In this document: positions 17,281 to 26,800 of the stretch, in pieces | How the letters are laid out: each line of letters starts with the position of its first letter | Numbering within the stretch: the first letter of the stretch is position 1 | NCBI RefSeq assembly: GCF_013149275.1 | Contig: NZ_JABGNA010000012.1 | Span: 62,001 to 126,000 of the forward strand | DNA: 64,000 bases | Reading direction: 5' to 3' | Origin: Mucilaginibacter sp. SG564 | GTDB taxonomy: Bacteria; Bacteroidota; Bacteroidia; Sphingobacteriales; Sphingobacteriaceae | Position numbers and translations under genes: made by a program | Notes under the pieces: generated by a model | The model's input: the letters and a program-made list of their open reading frames with translations, nothing else | Told to the model about the DNA's origin: nothing | Database searches by the model: none

Positions 17281-18567
17281 TTATTCCTCGTTGTTTTCTC
17301 GGTACAAAGGATAATCGTGCATCAGCTTGTGAACCTTTTTACGTATTTTTTTGATAGAGGCTTCATTTTCCGGATCGGCAATTACCGCGTCTATCAGTTC
17401 AACAATGTGCTCCATTTGCTTCTCTTTCATACCACGGGTGGTAATAGCCGAAGTACCTACGCGTATGCCCGAAGTAACAAACGGCGACTTATCATCATAA
17501 GGAACCATATTTTTGTTCACAGTGATATCGGCAGCTACCAAAGCATTCTCGGCTGCTTTACCGGTGATGTTTTTATTACGCAAATCAATCAGCATCAAGT
17601 GATTATCGGTACCGCCAGATATAATTTCATAACCACGCTTAACAAAAGCTTCGGCCATTGCGGCGGCATTCTTTTTAACCTGCAAAATGTATTTCATGTA
17701 GCCTTCGCTTAAAGCTTCGCCAAAGGCTATGGCTTTAGCAGCGATGATATGCTCCAGCGGACCACCCTGTGTACCTGGGAAAACAGCCATATCCAGCAAT
17801 GATGACATCATCTTTACTTCGCCTTTTGGTGTTTTTATGCCAAATGGATTTTCAAAATCCTTACCCAACAGGATCAAACCACCACGCGGTCCGCGTAATG
17901 TTTTGTGTGTTGTAGTAGTAACAATATGGCAGTGCGGCAGCGGATCGGTTAATAATCCCCTGGCTATAAGACCGGCCGGGTGCGATATATCAGCCAGTAC
18001 CAAAGCACCTACTTTATCGGCCACTTTACGTATAAACTCATAGTCCCAATCGCGCGAGTAAGCCGAAGCACCGCAGATGATCAGTTTTGGTTTTTCTTTA
18101 AGTGCAACTTTTTCCAGTTGTTTATAATCAACCAAACCGGTTTCTTTAACCACGCCGTAAAAGTGCGGCTCATATAATTTACCCGAAAAGTTAACCGGTG
18201 AGCCATGGGTTAAGTGGCCACCATGTGACAGATCAAATCCTAATATTTTGTCGCCCGGCTGAAGAACGGCCAGCATCACGGCAGCATTAGCCTGAGCGCC
18301 AGAATGCGGCTGAACGTTTGCCCACTCGGCATTGAACAGTTGCTTGGCTCTTTCAATAGCGATGGTTTCAATTTCGTCAACCACCTGGCAGCCGCCATAA
18401 TAACGCTTGCCCGGTAAACCTTCGGCATATTTATTAGTAGCCACAGAACCTGCGGCTTCCATAACCTGACGGCTCACAAAATTCTCAGATGCTATCAGCT
18501 CAATACCTTCTTCCTGGCGTTGCTGCTCTTCATCCAATAACTTAAAAATTAATTTGTCTCTTTTCAT
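17281..18567 (-). CDS. glyA: Serine hydroxymethyltransferase
   Basis: PLP enzyme interconverting serine and glycine with transfer of a one-carbon unit to tetrahydrofolate; cytosolic. It has 428 residues, normal for the family. It begins with the family-typical IELIASENFVS. The PLP Lys is Lys222 in TTTTHKTLRGPRGG, and ADISHPAGL carries the conserved PLP Asp. It appears monocistronic, with a strong terminator downstream and a palindromic repeat upstream. Confidence 0.98.
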   Translation of the reverse strand: MKRDKLIFKLLDEEQQRQEEGIELIASENFVSRQVMEAAGSVATNKYAEGLPGKRYYGGCQVVDEIETIAIERAKQLFNAEWANVQPHSGAQANAAVMLAVLQPGDKILGFDLSHGGHLTHGSPVNFSGKLYEPHFYGVVKETGLVDYKQLEKVALKEKPKLIICGASAYSRDWDYEFIRKVADKVGALVLADISHPAGLIARGLLTDPLPHCHIVTTTTHKTLRGPRGGLILLGKDFENPFGIKTPKGEVKMMSSLLDMAVFPGTQGGPLEHIIAAKAIAFGEALSEGYMKYILQVKKNAAAMAEAFVKRGYEIISGGTDNHLMLIDLRNKNITGKAAENALVAADITVNKNMVPYDDKSPFVTSGIRVGTSAITTRGMKEKQMEHIVELIDAVIADPENEASIKKIRKKVHKLMHDYPLYRENNEE

Positions 18568-18615
18568 TATATATAATTAAAACGGCACTGTATTTATAAC
18601 GGGCGCTAAGTTAGC

Positions 18616-18729
18616 AAAAAGCCTAAAGCCTAAGGCCAAAAGCTTAAAGCTTTTTTGGATTAATCATTGAACTGCTGAATATTAAATCAGCTAAAAAAGC
18701 TCCAGGCCTTTAGCTTTCTGCTTTGAGCT
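18616..18729. repeat. Imperfect palindrome with AGCCTAAAGC-type word, overlapping the scpA 3' end
   Basis: The left arm (18616-18655, AGCCTAAAGCCTAAGGCCAA...) is roughly inverted in the right arm (18698-18729, AGGCCTTTAGCTTTCTGCTT...). The right arm contains the scpA stop codon (18710-18712) and encodes its last residues, ELKAES. Pairing is imperfect. Confidence 0.55.
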
Positions 18730-19474
18730 CACCACCTCTCGCCGTTATCCAGAAATTATTATATCCTAAACCGATCTGAATATCTATCAGCTCCTGCTGC
18801 AGCATTTCTAATACGGCCAAAAAGTTGTAAACAAAATGTACTTTATTTTCTGAATGCCCGGCAATAGCCTTAAAATCAAGCATTTTATTAATTTTGAGCA
18901 AATCGGCAACCGCTTTCTTCTGCTTTTCGATAGTGTAAGGATATTGAACAACGGTATGTTTTACCTCCTCGCTGCGGTTAAGATAATTGCGCATCAGTCG
19001 CTCATGCACCATCATCAGTTTGTATAAACTTAGTTCCGATAGTTCTTCGCCCGGATGGGTAACTTTTTCTACCTGCTCCAGGTCGTGCTTGATATTACCA
19101 CGCTTTTCCTGTTTAAAACGCTCCTCTTCATATGGGCGTATTTCATCGCACAGCTCCTTGAATTTTTTATATTCAATCAGTTTCCTGATCAGGTTTTCCT
19201 TCGTATCGGCTTCGTCGCCGGCATCATCAGCTTCATAGCGTGGTAATAACATCTTTGCCTTGATACGCATCAGCGTAGCCGCCACAAAAATAAATTCGCT
19301 GGCCAGCTCCATGTTAAGGCTGGTCATCTGGTGTATATAATTTAAAAAGTCGTCGGCAATACGAGCTATGGGGATATCATGGATATCCAGTTCATCTCTT
19401 TCGATAAAGAAAAGCAGCAGATCAAACGGACCTTCAAACTGGGGTAATTTTATAGCAAAGCTGTCGTCGGTCAT
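18710..19474 (-). CDS. scpA: Segregation and condensation protein A
   Basis: Kleisin subunit of the SMC-ScpA-ScpB condensin, needed for chromosome segregation. The N-terminal motif FAIKLPQFEGPFDLLLFFIE, which binds the SMC neck, is immediately after the chosen start. ATG 19472-19474 is preferred over an ATG 60 bp upstream for two reasons: conserved sequence begins here, and an exact -7 box (19485-19492) lies between the two candidates. The C-terminal tail (GGELKAES) is encoded by a palindromic repeat and is probably not conserved. Confidence 0.93.
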   Translation of the reverse strand: MTDDSFAIKLPQFEGPFDLLLFFIERDELDIHDIPIARIADDFLNYIHQMTSLNMELASEFIFVAATLMRIKAKMLLPRYEADDAGDEADTKENLIRKLIEYKKFKELCDEIRPYEEERFKQEKRGNIKHDLEQVEKVTHPGEELSELSLYKLMMVHERLMRNYLNRSEEVKHTVVQYPYTIEKQKKAVADLLKINKMLDFKAIAGHSENKVHFVYNFLAVLEMLQQELIDIQIGLGYNNFWITARGGELKAES

Positions 19475-19484
19475 ATATCTGTTG

Positions 19485-19492
19485 CAAAAATA
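19485..19492 (-). promoter_or_regulatory. Predicted -7 box of scpA
   Basis: TATTTTTG on the minus strand matches TAnnTTTG, with TTGG (19509-19512) 16 bp upstream as a possible -33 element. The start codon at 19474 is 10 bp downstream, predicting a very short leader. The -33 candidate lies in the arm of a palindromic repeat. Confidence 0.5.
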
Positions 19493-19504
19493 AGATTTTT
19501 TCAT

Positions 19505-19593
19505 AGAACCAAGAGCCAAGAAATCAAGACTCAAGACTTTGAAATCACAAAAGAGTAGGTCTTGACTCTTGACTCTTATTTTCTTGACTCTCT
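19505..19593. repeat. Dispersed palindromic repeat, 'CAAGAGTCAAGA' family, copy 1
   Basis: The left arm (19505-19538, GAACCAAGAGCCAAGAAATC...) is inverted in the right arm (19559-19593, GTCTTGACTCTTGACTCTTA...). Each arm is a tandem of a degenerate CAAGAxtCAAGA word. It lies in the divergent scpA/dxs promoter region. Related copies are at 24484, 38708 and 58761. Confidence 0.8.
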
Positions 19594-19674
19594 ATTTCCC
19601 AAACAATAAATACAATTAGATAACCTGTTTTTATAAATAAATTAGCTTACTTTGTAAGTTAAATATTCTAACAA

Positions 19675-21612
19675 ATGTCAATGCAGGTACCAGCCGGGGA
19701 TTTATTAAAAACAATAAATTATCCATCTGATTTAAAGCAACTTAACGAGACGGAACTTGAACAGGTTTGCCAGGAACTGCGCCAGTATATTATTGATGTG
19801 GTATCGGTAAATGGCGGCCACTTTGCTGCCAGTTTAGGTGTTGTTGAGTTAACAGTAGCCCTTCAATACGTACTGAACACCCCCTACGATCAATTAGTTT
19901 GGGATGTAGGCCACCAGGCTTACGGCCATAAAATACTTACCGGCCGCCGCGATGAGTTTCATACCAACCGCGTATATAAAGGCCTGAGCGGTTTTCCTAA
20001 ACGTTCAGAAAGTGAATACGATACCTTTGGTGTGGGGCACTCCTCTACCTCTATTTCGGTAGCGCTGGGTATGGCGGTAGCCTCGCACTATAAAGGCGAG
20101 ACCGACAGGCAACACGTAGCCGTTATCGGCGATGGCGCCATGACCGCGGGGATGGCCTTTGAGGCGCTTAACCACGCCGGTATCGAAAATTCAAACCTAT
20201 TGGTGATCCTGAACGACAATAACATGTCGATAGATCCCAATGTGGGCGCGCTGAAGGAATACCTTACAGATATCACCACTTCAAAGCCATATAACCGCTT
20301 CAGGGACGATATTGCGCATGTGCTGGCCAAGTTATCAGCCATAGGTCCCGATGCCTTTAAAATAGCGCAGAAGATAGAAAAAAGCATTAAGGGCACGCTG
20401 TTAAAACGCAGTAACTTTTTTGAAGCCCTTAAATTCAGATATTTTGGCCCAATTGACGGTCATGATGTAAACCACCTGGTAAAAGTATTGAAAGACCTGC
20501 GCGATATACCAGGTCCTAAGCTATTGCATTGCATTACCACCAAAGGTAAAGGCTATGCCCTGGCCGAAAAAGACCAGACCAAGTGGCATGCTCCCGGCTT
20601 ATTTGATAAGATAACCGGCGAGATCAAAAAAACCAAGTACGATAAACCACAGCCTCCTAAATATCAGGATGTTTTTGGACACAGTATTATTGAGCTGGCC
20701 GAGCAAAATCCTAAAATTATGGGTATTACCCCGGCCATGCCTTCGGGGTGCTCGCTTAACCTCATGATGAAAGCCATGCCAACACGCGCTTTTGACGTAG
20801 GCATAGCCGAACAGCACGCGGTAACATTTTCGGCAGGATTAGCTACCCAGGGTTTGGTACCATTTTGTAATATCTACTCCAGCTTTATGCAAAGAGCGTA
20901 TGACCAGGTAGTGCATGACGTGGCCATTCAAAACCTCAATGTAATTTTCTGTTTGGACAGAGCTGGCCTTGTTGGTGCCGATGGGCCAACCCATCATGGC
21001 GCTTATGACCTGGCCTTTATGCGCTGCATACCCAACATGACAGTATCGGCCCCGATGAACGAAGAAGAGCTGCGTAATCTCATGTATACTGCTCAACAGG
21101 AAAATATGGGTCCGTTTGTGATCAGATATCCACGTGGTAACGGTGTGATGGTTGATTGGCAGCGTCCTTTCAAGGCTATACCGGTTGGTAAGGGCCGTAA
21201 AATTTGCGATGGTGACGAGGTAGCTATTCTATCCATAGGCGCCATTGGTAACGAAGTAGTAAAAGCCACAGCGCAATTGAATACCGAAGGTTATTACCCT
21301 GCTCATTATGACCTACGCTTTGTAAAACCGCTCGACGAAGCATTGCTTCACGAAGTATTTAAAAAGTTTAGCAAAGTAATTACGGTTGAGGACGGCTGCC
21401 TGGAAGGTGGCATGGGAAGCGCGATACTGGAATTTATGGCAGATAACAGCTACCAAAATACACTGGTGAAACGCCTGGGCATACCTGATAAGATCATCGA
21501 ACACGGTGAACAACCCGAACTTTGGGCCGAATGTGGTTATGATGCACAACATATCATGGCACAGGTAAGAAGCTTAGGCGCCAAGCATAATACGCATACG
21601 ATAGCATCGTGA
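19675..21612 (+). CDS. dxs: 1-deoxy-D-xylulose-5-phosphate synthase
   Basis: TPP enzyme condensing pyruvate and glyceraldehyde-3-phosphate to DXP, the first step of the MEP isoprenoid pathway. It has 645 residues. The N-terminal TPP domain has DVGHQAYGHKILTGRRD and GDGAMTAGMAFEALN with LNDNNMSID. The central transketolase Pyr domain has GIAEQHAVTFSAGLA, with the catalytic Glu, and a C-terminal transketolase domain follows. A second Met two codons in is an equally possible start. Confidence 0.98.
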   Translation: MSMQVPAGDLLKTINYPSDLKQLNETELEQVCQELRQYIIDVVSVNGGHFAASLGVVELTVALQYVLNTPYDQLVWDVGHQAYGHKILTGRRDEFHTNRVYKGLSGFPKRSESEYDTFGVGHSSTSISVALGMAVASHYKGETDRQHVAVIGDGAMTAGMAFEALNHAGIENSNLLVILNDNNMSIDPNVGALKEYLTDITTSKPYNRFRDDIAHVLAKLSAIGPDAFKIAQKIEKSIKGTLLKRSNFFEALKFRYFGPIDGHDVNHLVKVLKDLRDIPGPKLLHCITTKGKGYALAEKDQTKWHAPGLFDKITGEIKKTKYDKPQPPKYQDVFGHSIIELAEQNPKIMGITPAMPSGCSLNLMMKAMPTRAFDVGIAEQHAVTFSAGLATQGLVPFCNIYSSFMQRAYDQVVHDVAIQNLNVIFCLDRAGLVGADGPTHHGAYDLAFMRCIPNMTVSAPMNEEELRNLMYTAQQENMGPFVIRYPRGNGVMVDWQRPFKAIPVGKGRKICDGDEVAILSIGAIGNEVVKATAQLNTEGYYPAHYDLRFVKPLDEALLHEVFKKFSKVITVEDGCLEGGMGSAILEFMADNSYQNTLVKRLGIPDKIIEHGEQPELWAECGYDAQHIMAQVRSLGAKHNTHTIAS

Positions 21613-21686
21613 ATGGCGAGCGGTGAATGGTGAGTGTTTTTTTATTACACCTCAACTAACTATTCACCGCTCACTACTCACCATTA
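21609..21686. repeat. Imperfect palindrome with GTGAATGG-type word between convergent genes
   Basis: The left arm (21609-21636, GTGAATGGCGAGCGGTGAAT...) is inverted in the right arm (21661-21685, TATTCACCGCTCACTACTCA...). It spans exactly the gap between the convergent dxs and RemB-like genes and includes both stop codons. It may serve as a bidirectional terminator. Confidence 0.75.
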
Positions 21687-23270
21687 ATGGGTTTTATAAC
21701 TCGCCAGATCATTGTAAATAGCCCGGAATGAGCTGCGGATACCAAAAGTGATCATCCCTGTTTTATCATGAAACTGGCTGTTCTTTTCAGAACGGTAAAT
21801 TCCGCCTAATTCAAAACGCAGGTTATATTTAGGGTTTAGCAGATAGGCTACCTTCCCTTCAAAATAAACCATATTGGTTGTCAGGCCCTGACCGGTATAA
21901 TTGCCAAAAGCCCGCGCCGGATCAACATATTGCTGAAAGATATCTTTACCGAAATTCAGATTATCCGTATCCAGGCCATAATGACCATAATCAACCTCAC
22001 CGGAAAAATCAAATCTTTTGTACGAGTAATTCAACAAACCCACCACTTCCCGGAAGTTTGCCCCCCATGGATGAGCCAAAGGTTCGCCGTTTTCAGAATA
22101 ATTAACTATAGAGCTTCGTTCTGAGTAGGTGTATGGCTTTACATTATTGGTTTCTAACAGGTAATTCAGCCCGCTTACGTTAAACAGGTTTGCACCTCTA
22201 AAACCAAGCTGCCAGCCATATTTATTACGTGAACTGCCATTGCTGGAGAAAAAGTTTTTGGCCTCAAATTCGTCAAGCGCAAACTGACCGTAAGCTGTAA
22301 TACCATCTGTCAGTTTATATTTACCTGTAAACCCGAGCAAAGCATTATCCGGTGAGCCGTTTGTTGCCTCAAGGGGCCTTAAAAATATCACCGGGTTGAT
22401 GTAAGTAAAATCAAACCCGCGGGCGTGCCCCAAATCGTCCTTAGCAGGCCATATGATAGCATCAAAAAAGCCTAATGAAAGCCGGTTGCTTACATTCCAG
22501 TCCAGGTAATGGAATACACCATATTTTTTACGATCGCCATTATCTACTTTAACAGATAGCGGATCATTGAAATAGGCCCACATCACCATATACTTTACGT
22601 TACCAAGAGTAGCGGTTAGTTTCAGGAAGGGATAAGGCGAGGCATAATCAGATAACAGCTCTGAGCGATACCCATCGCCAATAAAAGTTTTATCCCGTCC
22701 GCCGGTTATATTCAGATATTTGTTGGGCGTGTAGGATACCAATGCGGTAATGTACGACCAACGGTATTCATTACCATAAATGCCTGCATAAGCCTGTCCG
22801 GGAGCTATGCCCACCTGGTTGGTATAAGTGGCCAGGTAATCGGGTAATACAGCCCTGTTTTCATAGGCGCTAACGTTATAGGATAATTTATCACCTACCG
22901 TACCACCCACCTGTAAGCCCAATGACCCGAAGTTGGTATTCTTTTTATTGGAAAAATCCCGGCTCAGATTAAAATCGGGTAAAAGATCGGTGTAAAAAGT
23001 ATAGCCCTTCCCCTTCACATCAATCTGATGCTCGGTAAAGAATTTCCCTTTAAGCCCGTTCAAATTCATCAAAGAATCATAATGATACCTGATCAATGAG
23101 TCATCAACAAAAAATGGCTTTATGGAACTATGTACACGGGTTTTAGTAGAATAAACATCCGCATCCAGTTTCTGATAAAACTGATACGAGTAGGGCTGAT
23201 ATACAGATTGTGCCTTTACAATCCCGCTTATTAAAAATAATAGTATAATGCCGGTAAATATTTTCTTCAT
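21684..23270 (-). CDS. RemB/Wzi-like outer membrane beta-barrel protein
   Basis: 528 residues from the Met that begins a clear signal peptide (KKIFTGIILLFLISGIVKAQ). The mature part is rich in alternating aromatic beta strands, as in the Wzi capsule-assembly family. In Bacteroidota these are often annotated as gliding-motility protein RemB. An upstream in-frame Met 24 bp earlier is less likely, because it precedes the signal peptide and overlaps the gmd stop. It is 16 bp downstream of gmd, which fits a role in surface polysaccharide display or adhesion. The precise function is not readable. Confidence 0.75.
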   Translation of the reverse strand: MKKIFTGIILLFLISGIVKAQSVYQPYSYQFYQKLDADVYSTKTRVHSSIKPFFVDDSLIRYHYDSLMNLNGLKGKFFTEHQIDVKGKGYTFYTDLLPDFNLSRDFSNKKNTNFGSLGLQVGGTVGDKLSYNVSAYENRAVLPDYLATYTNQVGIAPGQAYAGIYGNEYRWSYITALVSYTPNKYLNITGGRDKTFIGDGYRSELLSDYASPYPFLKLTATLGNVKYMVMWAYFNDPLSVKVDNGDRKKYGVFHYLDWNVSNRLSLGFFDAIIWPAKDDLGHARGFDFTYINPVIFLRPLEATNGSPDNALLGFTGKYKLTDGITAYGQFALDEFEAKNFFSSNGSSRNKYGWQLGFRGANLFNVSGLNYLLETNNVKPYTYSERSSIVNYSENGEPLAHPWGANFREVVGLLNYSYKRFDFSGEVDYGHYGLDTDNLNFGKDIFQQYVDPARAFGNYTGQGLTTNMVYFEGKVAYLLNPKYNLRFELGGIYRSEKNSQFHDKTGMITFGIRSSFRAIYNDLASYKTH

Positions 23271-23286
23271 GCAGAATTGATAAATT

Positions 23287-24423
23287 TTATTCAAAATAAT
23301 TAAGCGTTTTAAATCCGCCTTTTTTCAGATAGTCGTCCTTTTTAACCAGGTGCAGGTCTGATAATACCATGTCTGTAACCAGGGCCTGAAGATCATATTT
23401 AGGTTTCCAACCCAATTTTTCAAAAGCCTTGGTGGCATCACCTATTAACAGTTCAACCTCCGTTGGTCTAAAATATTTGGCATCAACTTTCACTATGGTT
23501 TGCCCAAACTTCAGGACATCCTTATTTAAACCCAGTTCTGTTATTTTTTGCTCATCAATATCAATAATCACGCCACGCTCATGTTCATCCTTGCCGCTAA
23601 ATTCCACCTCGATGCCTAATTCATTGAAAGCCATTTTTATAAAATCACGCACAGTGGTTGTAACGCCGGTTGCTATTACAAAATCCTCGGCCTTTTCCTG
23701 TTGCAGCATCAGCCACATGGCTTCGATATAATCTTTAGCGTGGCCCCAGTCGCGCTGGGCCGAAAGGTTACCCACATACAGGCAATCCTGCAGGCCCAAG
23801 GCAATTTTTGCCGCGGCACGGGTAATTTTACGGGTAACAAAAGTTTCGCCCCGGATAGGGCTTTCATGATTAAACAGGATGCCGTTACAGGCATACATGT
23901 TATAGGCTTCACGATAATTTACGATGATCCAGTAACCGTATAGCTTGGCGACCGCATATGGCGACCGCGGGTAAAATGGCGTAGTTTCACTTTGAGGAAC
24001 CGCCTGTACCAATCCATAAAGCTCAGACGTGGACGCCTGGTATATCCGTGTTTTTTGTGTAAGCCCCAATAGCCGTACGGCTTCCAGGATACGCAGGGTA
24101 CCAATACCATCGGCGTTAGCAGTGTATTCAGGCGTATCAAAACTTACCTTTACATGGCTCTGAGCGGCCAGATTATATATTTCATCGGGCTGCACTTCCT
24201 GTACCAGCCTGATGAGGTTGGTGGAGTCGGTCAGGTCGCCGTAATGGAGTTTAAACTTCACATTGGGCTCGTGCGGGTCATGATAAAGATGATCAATACG
24301 GTCGGTATTAAATAATGACGACCGCCGTTTAACACCATGTACAGTATAGCCCTTTTTCAATAAGAATTCAGCCAGGTACGCTCCGTCCTGCCCGGTTATT
24401 CCCGTTATTAAAGCTGTTTTCAT
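23287..24423 (-). CDS. gmd: GDP-mannose 4,6-dehydratase
   Basis: Short-chain dehydrogenase/reductase converting GDP-mannose to GDP-4-keto-6-deoxymannose, the precursor of GDP-fucose, GDP-rhamnose or GDP-perosamine. From ATG 24421-24423 it has 378 residues and opens with the NADP-binding TALITGITGQDGAYLAEFLL. The catalytic Thr/Ser-Glu region is YQASTSELYGLVQ, with YxxxK in YPRSPYAVAKLYGYW. The upstream Met at 24474 adds 17 unconserved residues and is rejected. No GDP-fucose synthase (fcl) is in the window. Confidence 0.95.
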   Translation of the reverse strand: MKTALITGITGQDGAYLAEFLLKKGYTVHGVKRRSSLFNTDRIDHLYHDPHEPNVKFKLHYGDLTDSTNLIRLVQEVQPDEIYNLAAQSHVKVSFDTPEYTANADGIGTLRILEAVRLLGLTQKTRIYQASTSELYGLVQAVPQSETTPFYPRSPYAVAKLYGYWIIVNYREAYNMYACNGILFNHESPIRGETFVTRKITRAAAKIALGLQDCLYVGNLSAQRDWGHAKDYIEAMWLMLQQEKAEDFVIATGVTTTVRDFIKMAFNELGIEVEFSGKDEHERGVIIDIDEQKITELGLNKDVLKFGQTIVKVDAKYFRPTEVELLIGDATKAFEKLGWKPKYDLQALVTDMVLSDLHLVKKDDYLKKGGFKTLNYFE

Positions 24424-24483
24424 TTGGTGTTTATTGGATATAGATTTATAAGTTACAATATTATCCAAAAACAATGAGAATTA

Positions 24484-24604
24484 AGAGAAAAAGAATCGAG
24501 AACCAAGAGCCAAGAGTTGAGACGAATAATTACTTTTGATTTTATCTTTAATTATTAAACCAAAAGTCTGTTCTGATTCTTGATTCTAATAATCCTGACT
24601 CTTA
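24484..24604. repeat. Dispersed palindromic repeat, 'CAAGAGTCAAGA' family, copy 2
   Basis: The left arm (24484-24522, AATCGAGAACCAAGAGCCAA...) is roughly inverted in the right arm (24566-24604, GATTCTTGATTCTAATAATC...). The right arm ends with the stop codon of the DUF3109 gene (24602-24604). Confidence 0.7.
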
Positions 24605-25165
24605 TATACCCGATACTTCATTTTCCAGTTCCTGGTACCATTCTTTTCCGTATTTACGGATCAGGGGATCTTTCAAGAATTCGTGTACACGTACTTTAAG
24701 TTCATCGCCGAATGAACATGCAGGGCTGCAAATGTTCCAGCGATCATAATTCAGTACATCAAATTCGGGATATGCTGTAATGCGGATAGGATATAAATGA
24801 CACGAGATAGGTTTTTTCCAGCTAACGGCACCTTCTTCATAAGCTTTCTCGATACCACATTTGGTGATGCCATTTTCCCATATTACATATGCGCATTCTC
24901 TATTTACATCAACACAAGGTGTGGTATAGTCGCCTTCAAAATCTTTTACATAAGTGCCTACCTTTTCAATAGTTCTGATCCCCTTTTCGGTAAGGTAGGG
25001 TTTTACTTTAGGATATATCTCTTTTAAAATATCAAGCTCATCGGCATTTAACGGCGCTCCCGAATCACCTTCAAGGCAACAGGCGCCTTTGCATTTGTTA
25101 AGGTTACAAACAAAATTCTCCTTCACCACGTCCTCATGTACCAATACATTACCAACCTCAATCAT
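24602..25165 (-). CDS. DUF3109 family protein (YkgJ-like cysteine cluster)
   Basis: 187 residues. Conserved cysteines occur in CNLNKCKGACC (about 20-30), then single Cys in PCVDVN, ECAY, TKCGIE, SCHLYPIR and ICSPACSFG. This pattern suggests bound zinc or an iron-sulphur centre. The biochemical role of the family is unknown. It begins 6 bp after the DUF3108 gene ends, so the two are probably one operon. Confidence 0.88.
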   Translation of the reverse strand: MIEVGNVLVHEDVVKENFVCNLNKCKGACCLEGDSGAPLNADELDILKEIYPKVKPYLTEKGIRTIEKVGTYVKDFEGDYTTPCVDVNRECAYVIWENGITKCGIEKAYEEGAVSWKKPISCHLYPIRITAYPEFDVLNYDRWNICSPACSFGDELKVRVHEFLKDPLIRKYGKEWYQELENEVSGI

Positions 25166-25171
25166 ATTCTT

Positions 25172-25957
25172 CTATTTACTTTTTATAGGGTTTAACGGAT
25201 ACTTTAAACCACTTGCCGCCTGCAAATCCATGGTTACACTGCCCAGTATAACTTCCACATGCGCTTTTACGGGTATCCTGTTGCCATCATTTGTTATCCA
25301 AAGGTACAACTTACTATCCTTTCTGAAAATACGGCCAGGAATGATTGTCGGATTAAATTTAAGACAGTTAAACTTTCCCATCGAACAACTCACCACCTCG
25401 GTACCCACATAGGTGATACCCATGGAGTGAAAACCATCTTCCAGAAAATACTGCAGCTCAAACTTCTCCCCCACTTTCATTTTGGAAACATCAATAGTGC
25501 GGGCAAAATAATAGGCCGATACAAAATCAAATGTTTGTCCTTTAAACGCAAATACCCCTTTATCGGCCGTTACCTTATTATCTTTATGATCAAAGGTTAC
25601 ATTATCGGTATGTTTCCATTTGCCCTCACGCCGGTTCTCGGTATAAAAATAAGGCATCAGGGTATTTTGATCAACATATGACTCGTACTTATTACGAACC
25701 TTGTAAAAAAAGTCAAAAGAGCCCGCTGTTTTACCCTCAGCAATTAAATGAAAGGCAGGGCCATCAAGCTTTTTATCACTGGCCTCTACCCTGATATCGG
25801 CTTCGGCAGCGGTAAATACGCCGTACTTCATCTTATAGCTCAGCTTTTCGCCTACCTTAAAAACCGGTTCGCTGATTTTTGTCAGTTCTTGAGAAAAAAC
25901 ATGGCTACTCAACAAAAGGAGTAAGCAGGTATAAAAAAGGGATTTCTTCATTAGCAC
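25172..25957 (-). CDS. DUF3108 domain-containing exported protein
   Basis: 261 residues with a signal peptide (about 1-22, ending SSHVFSQ). The beta-rich DUF3108 body contains FKVGEKLSYKMKYGVFTAAEA and GSFDFFYKVRNKYESYVD. The fold is related to outer-membrane or periplasmic lipoproteins. The function is unknown. It leads the pair with DUF3109. Confidence 0.85.
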   Translation of the reverse strand: MLMKKSLFYTCLLLLLSSHVFSQELTKISEPVFKVGEKLSYKMKYGVFTAAEADIRVEASDKKLDGPAFHLIAEGKTAGSFDFFYKVRNKYESYVDQNTLMPYFYTENRREGKWKHTDNVTFDHKDNKVTADKGVFAFKGQTFDFVSAYYFARTIDVSKMKVGEKFELQYFLEDGFHSMGITYVGTEVVSCSMGKFNCLKFNPTIIPGRIFRKDSKLYLWITNDGNRIPVKAHVEVILGSVTMDLQAASGLKYPLNPIKSK

Positions 25958-26056
25958 TAATTGCTTTTTATATCATCCACGACAAATAGCGGACCGAAGA
26001 TATGACAAAGCTTTACTATTAATGGTTTAATCGCTTTTTTATTGTGCTGGAGGAAA

Positions 26057-26152
26057 AGTATCAAGTAGCTAGTATCAAGTATCAAGACTTAAAAAAAGGT
26101 TTTTTACTGACCTCAAAAAATCTTGATACTTGATACTAACTACTTGAAACTA
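26057..26152. repeat. Dispersed palindromic repeat, 'TATCAAGTA' family, copy 2
   Basis: The left arm (26057-26089, AGTATCAAGTAGCTAGTATC...) and right arm (26121-26152, TCTTGATACTTGATACTAAC...) are near-perfect inverted copies around a loop with A and T runs. It lies between DUF2480 and DUF3108. Confidence 0.88.
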
Positions 26153-26157
26153 AAAAT

Positions 26158-26673
26158 TTAATCTTTTCGCTTATAAATAGGTACAGTTGAGCAGGGCTCG
26201 CCAAACATGAGGCTTTTTACTATGGGAGTTAATTTTTTAGTTAGTTCCACATAGGCAGAAACCGGCACTTCGGTATCGCCGCAGCCTTTTAATACAATAC
26301 GCTGATCACGATACTGCTCAAAATCGGCTTTGGCTATTTCTTTTTCAAACAATACGGTTTCCAGAACAGCCGCGTCGCCAAAAACGATCTCCCTTGCGTA
26401 CGGGGCCATGCGGTTAGCTAACAGCATATATGCCCATGCAGGTACAATGGCATCGGCAGTACAGGTGATACCCACATTTTTGCCGGTATATTGTGTCCAG
26501 TCGTGCTCTTTGATAAATTCCCTGAAATCTTTTTCGCGCAGCATCAAACCGTGGAACAGGTTATCTTTAATATCATAAATAACACGCTCGCCGTCGGGAT
26601 AAAAAGCAGCGGGATCCAAAGTAACCAGGCCACTCTGCGCTACTTTATTCACTATATTTTCCTGTATATCCAT
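26158..26673 (-). CDS. DUF2480 family protein
   Basis: 171 residues of soluble alpha/beta composition. The family is found mainly in Bacteroidota and has no known function. Motifs include LDPAAFYPDGERVIYDIKD near the N-terminus and IVLKGCGDTEVPVSAYVELT near the C-terminus. No signal peptide or membrane segment is present. It stands alone between two palindromic repeats. Confidence 0.85.
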   Translation of the reverse strand: MDIQENIVNKVAQSGLVTLDPAAFYPDGERVIYDIKDNLFHGLMLREKDFREFIKEHDWTQYTGKNVGITCTADAIVPAWAYMLLANRMAPYAREIVFGDAAVLETVLFEKEIAKADFEQYRDQRIVLKGCGDTEVPVSAYVELTKKLTPIVKSLMFGEPCSTVPIYKRKD

Positions 26674-26700
26674 GATGCAATTATTGATTAGTGATTTTTG

Positions 26701-26798
26701 TTCATTTGTTCACTGGTTCATTAGTTCATTGGTACAGGATGGATAAGCTTGCAAAAGCACTTTGCTAAGACTAATGAACCGATGAACAAGTGAACCAA
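26701..26798. repeat. Imperfect palindrome with GTTCATT-type word
   Basis: The left arm (26701-26732, TTCATTTGTTCACTGGTTCA...) is inverted in the right arm (26771-26798, CTAATGAACCGATGAACAAG...). Each arm is a tandem of a degenerate GTTCAytgG word. It lies just upstream of the PpiD terminator, between DUF2480 and the ppiD-like gene. Confidence 0.75.
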
Positions 26799-26800
26799 GC

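Noticed and set aside
19640..19660. Promoter TTACTTTG upstream of dxs
   Set aside because: One base short of the TAnnTTTG spacing; not strong enough to list as a feature.
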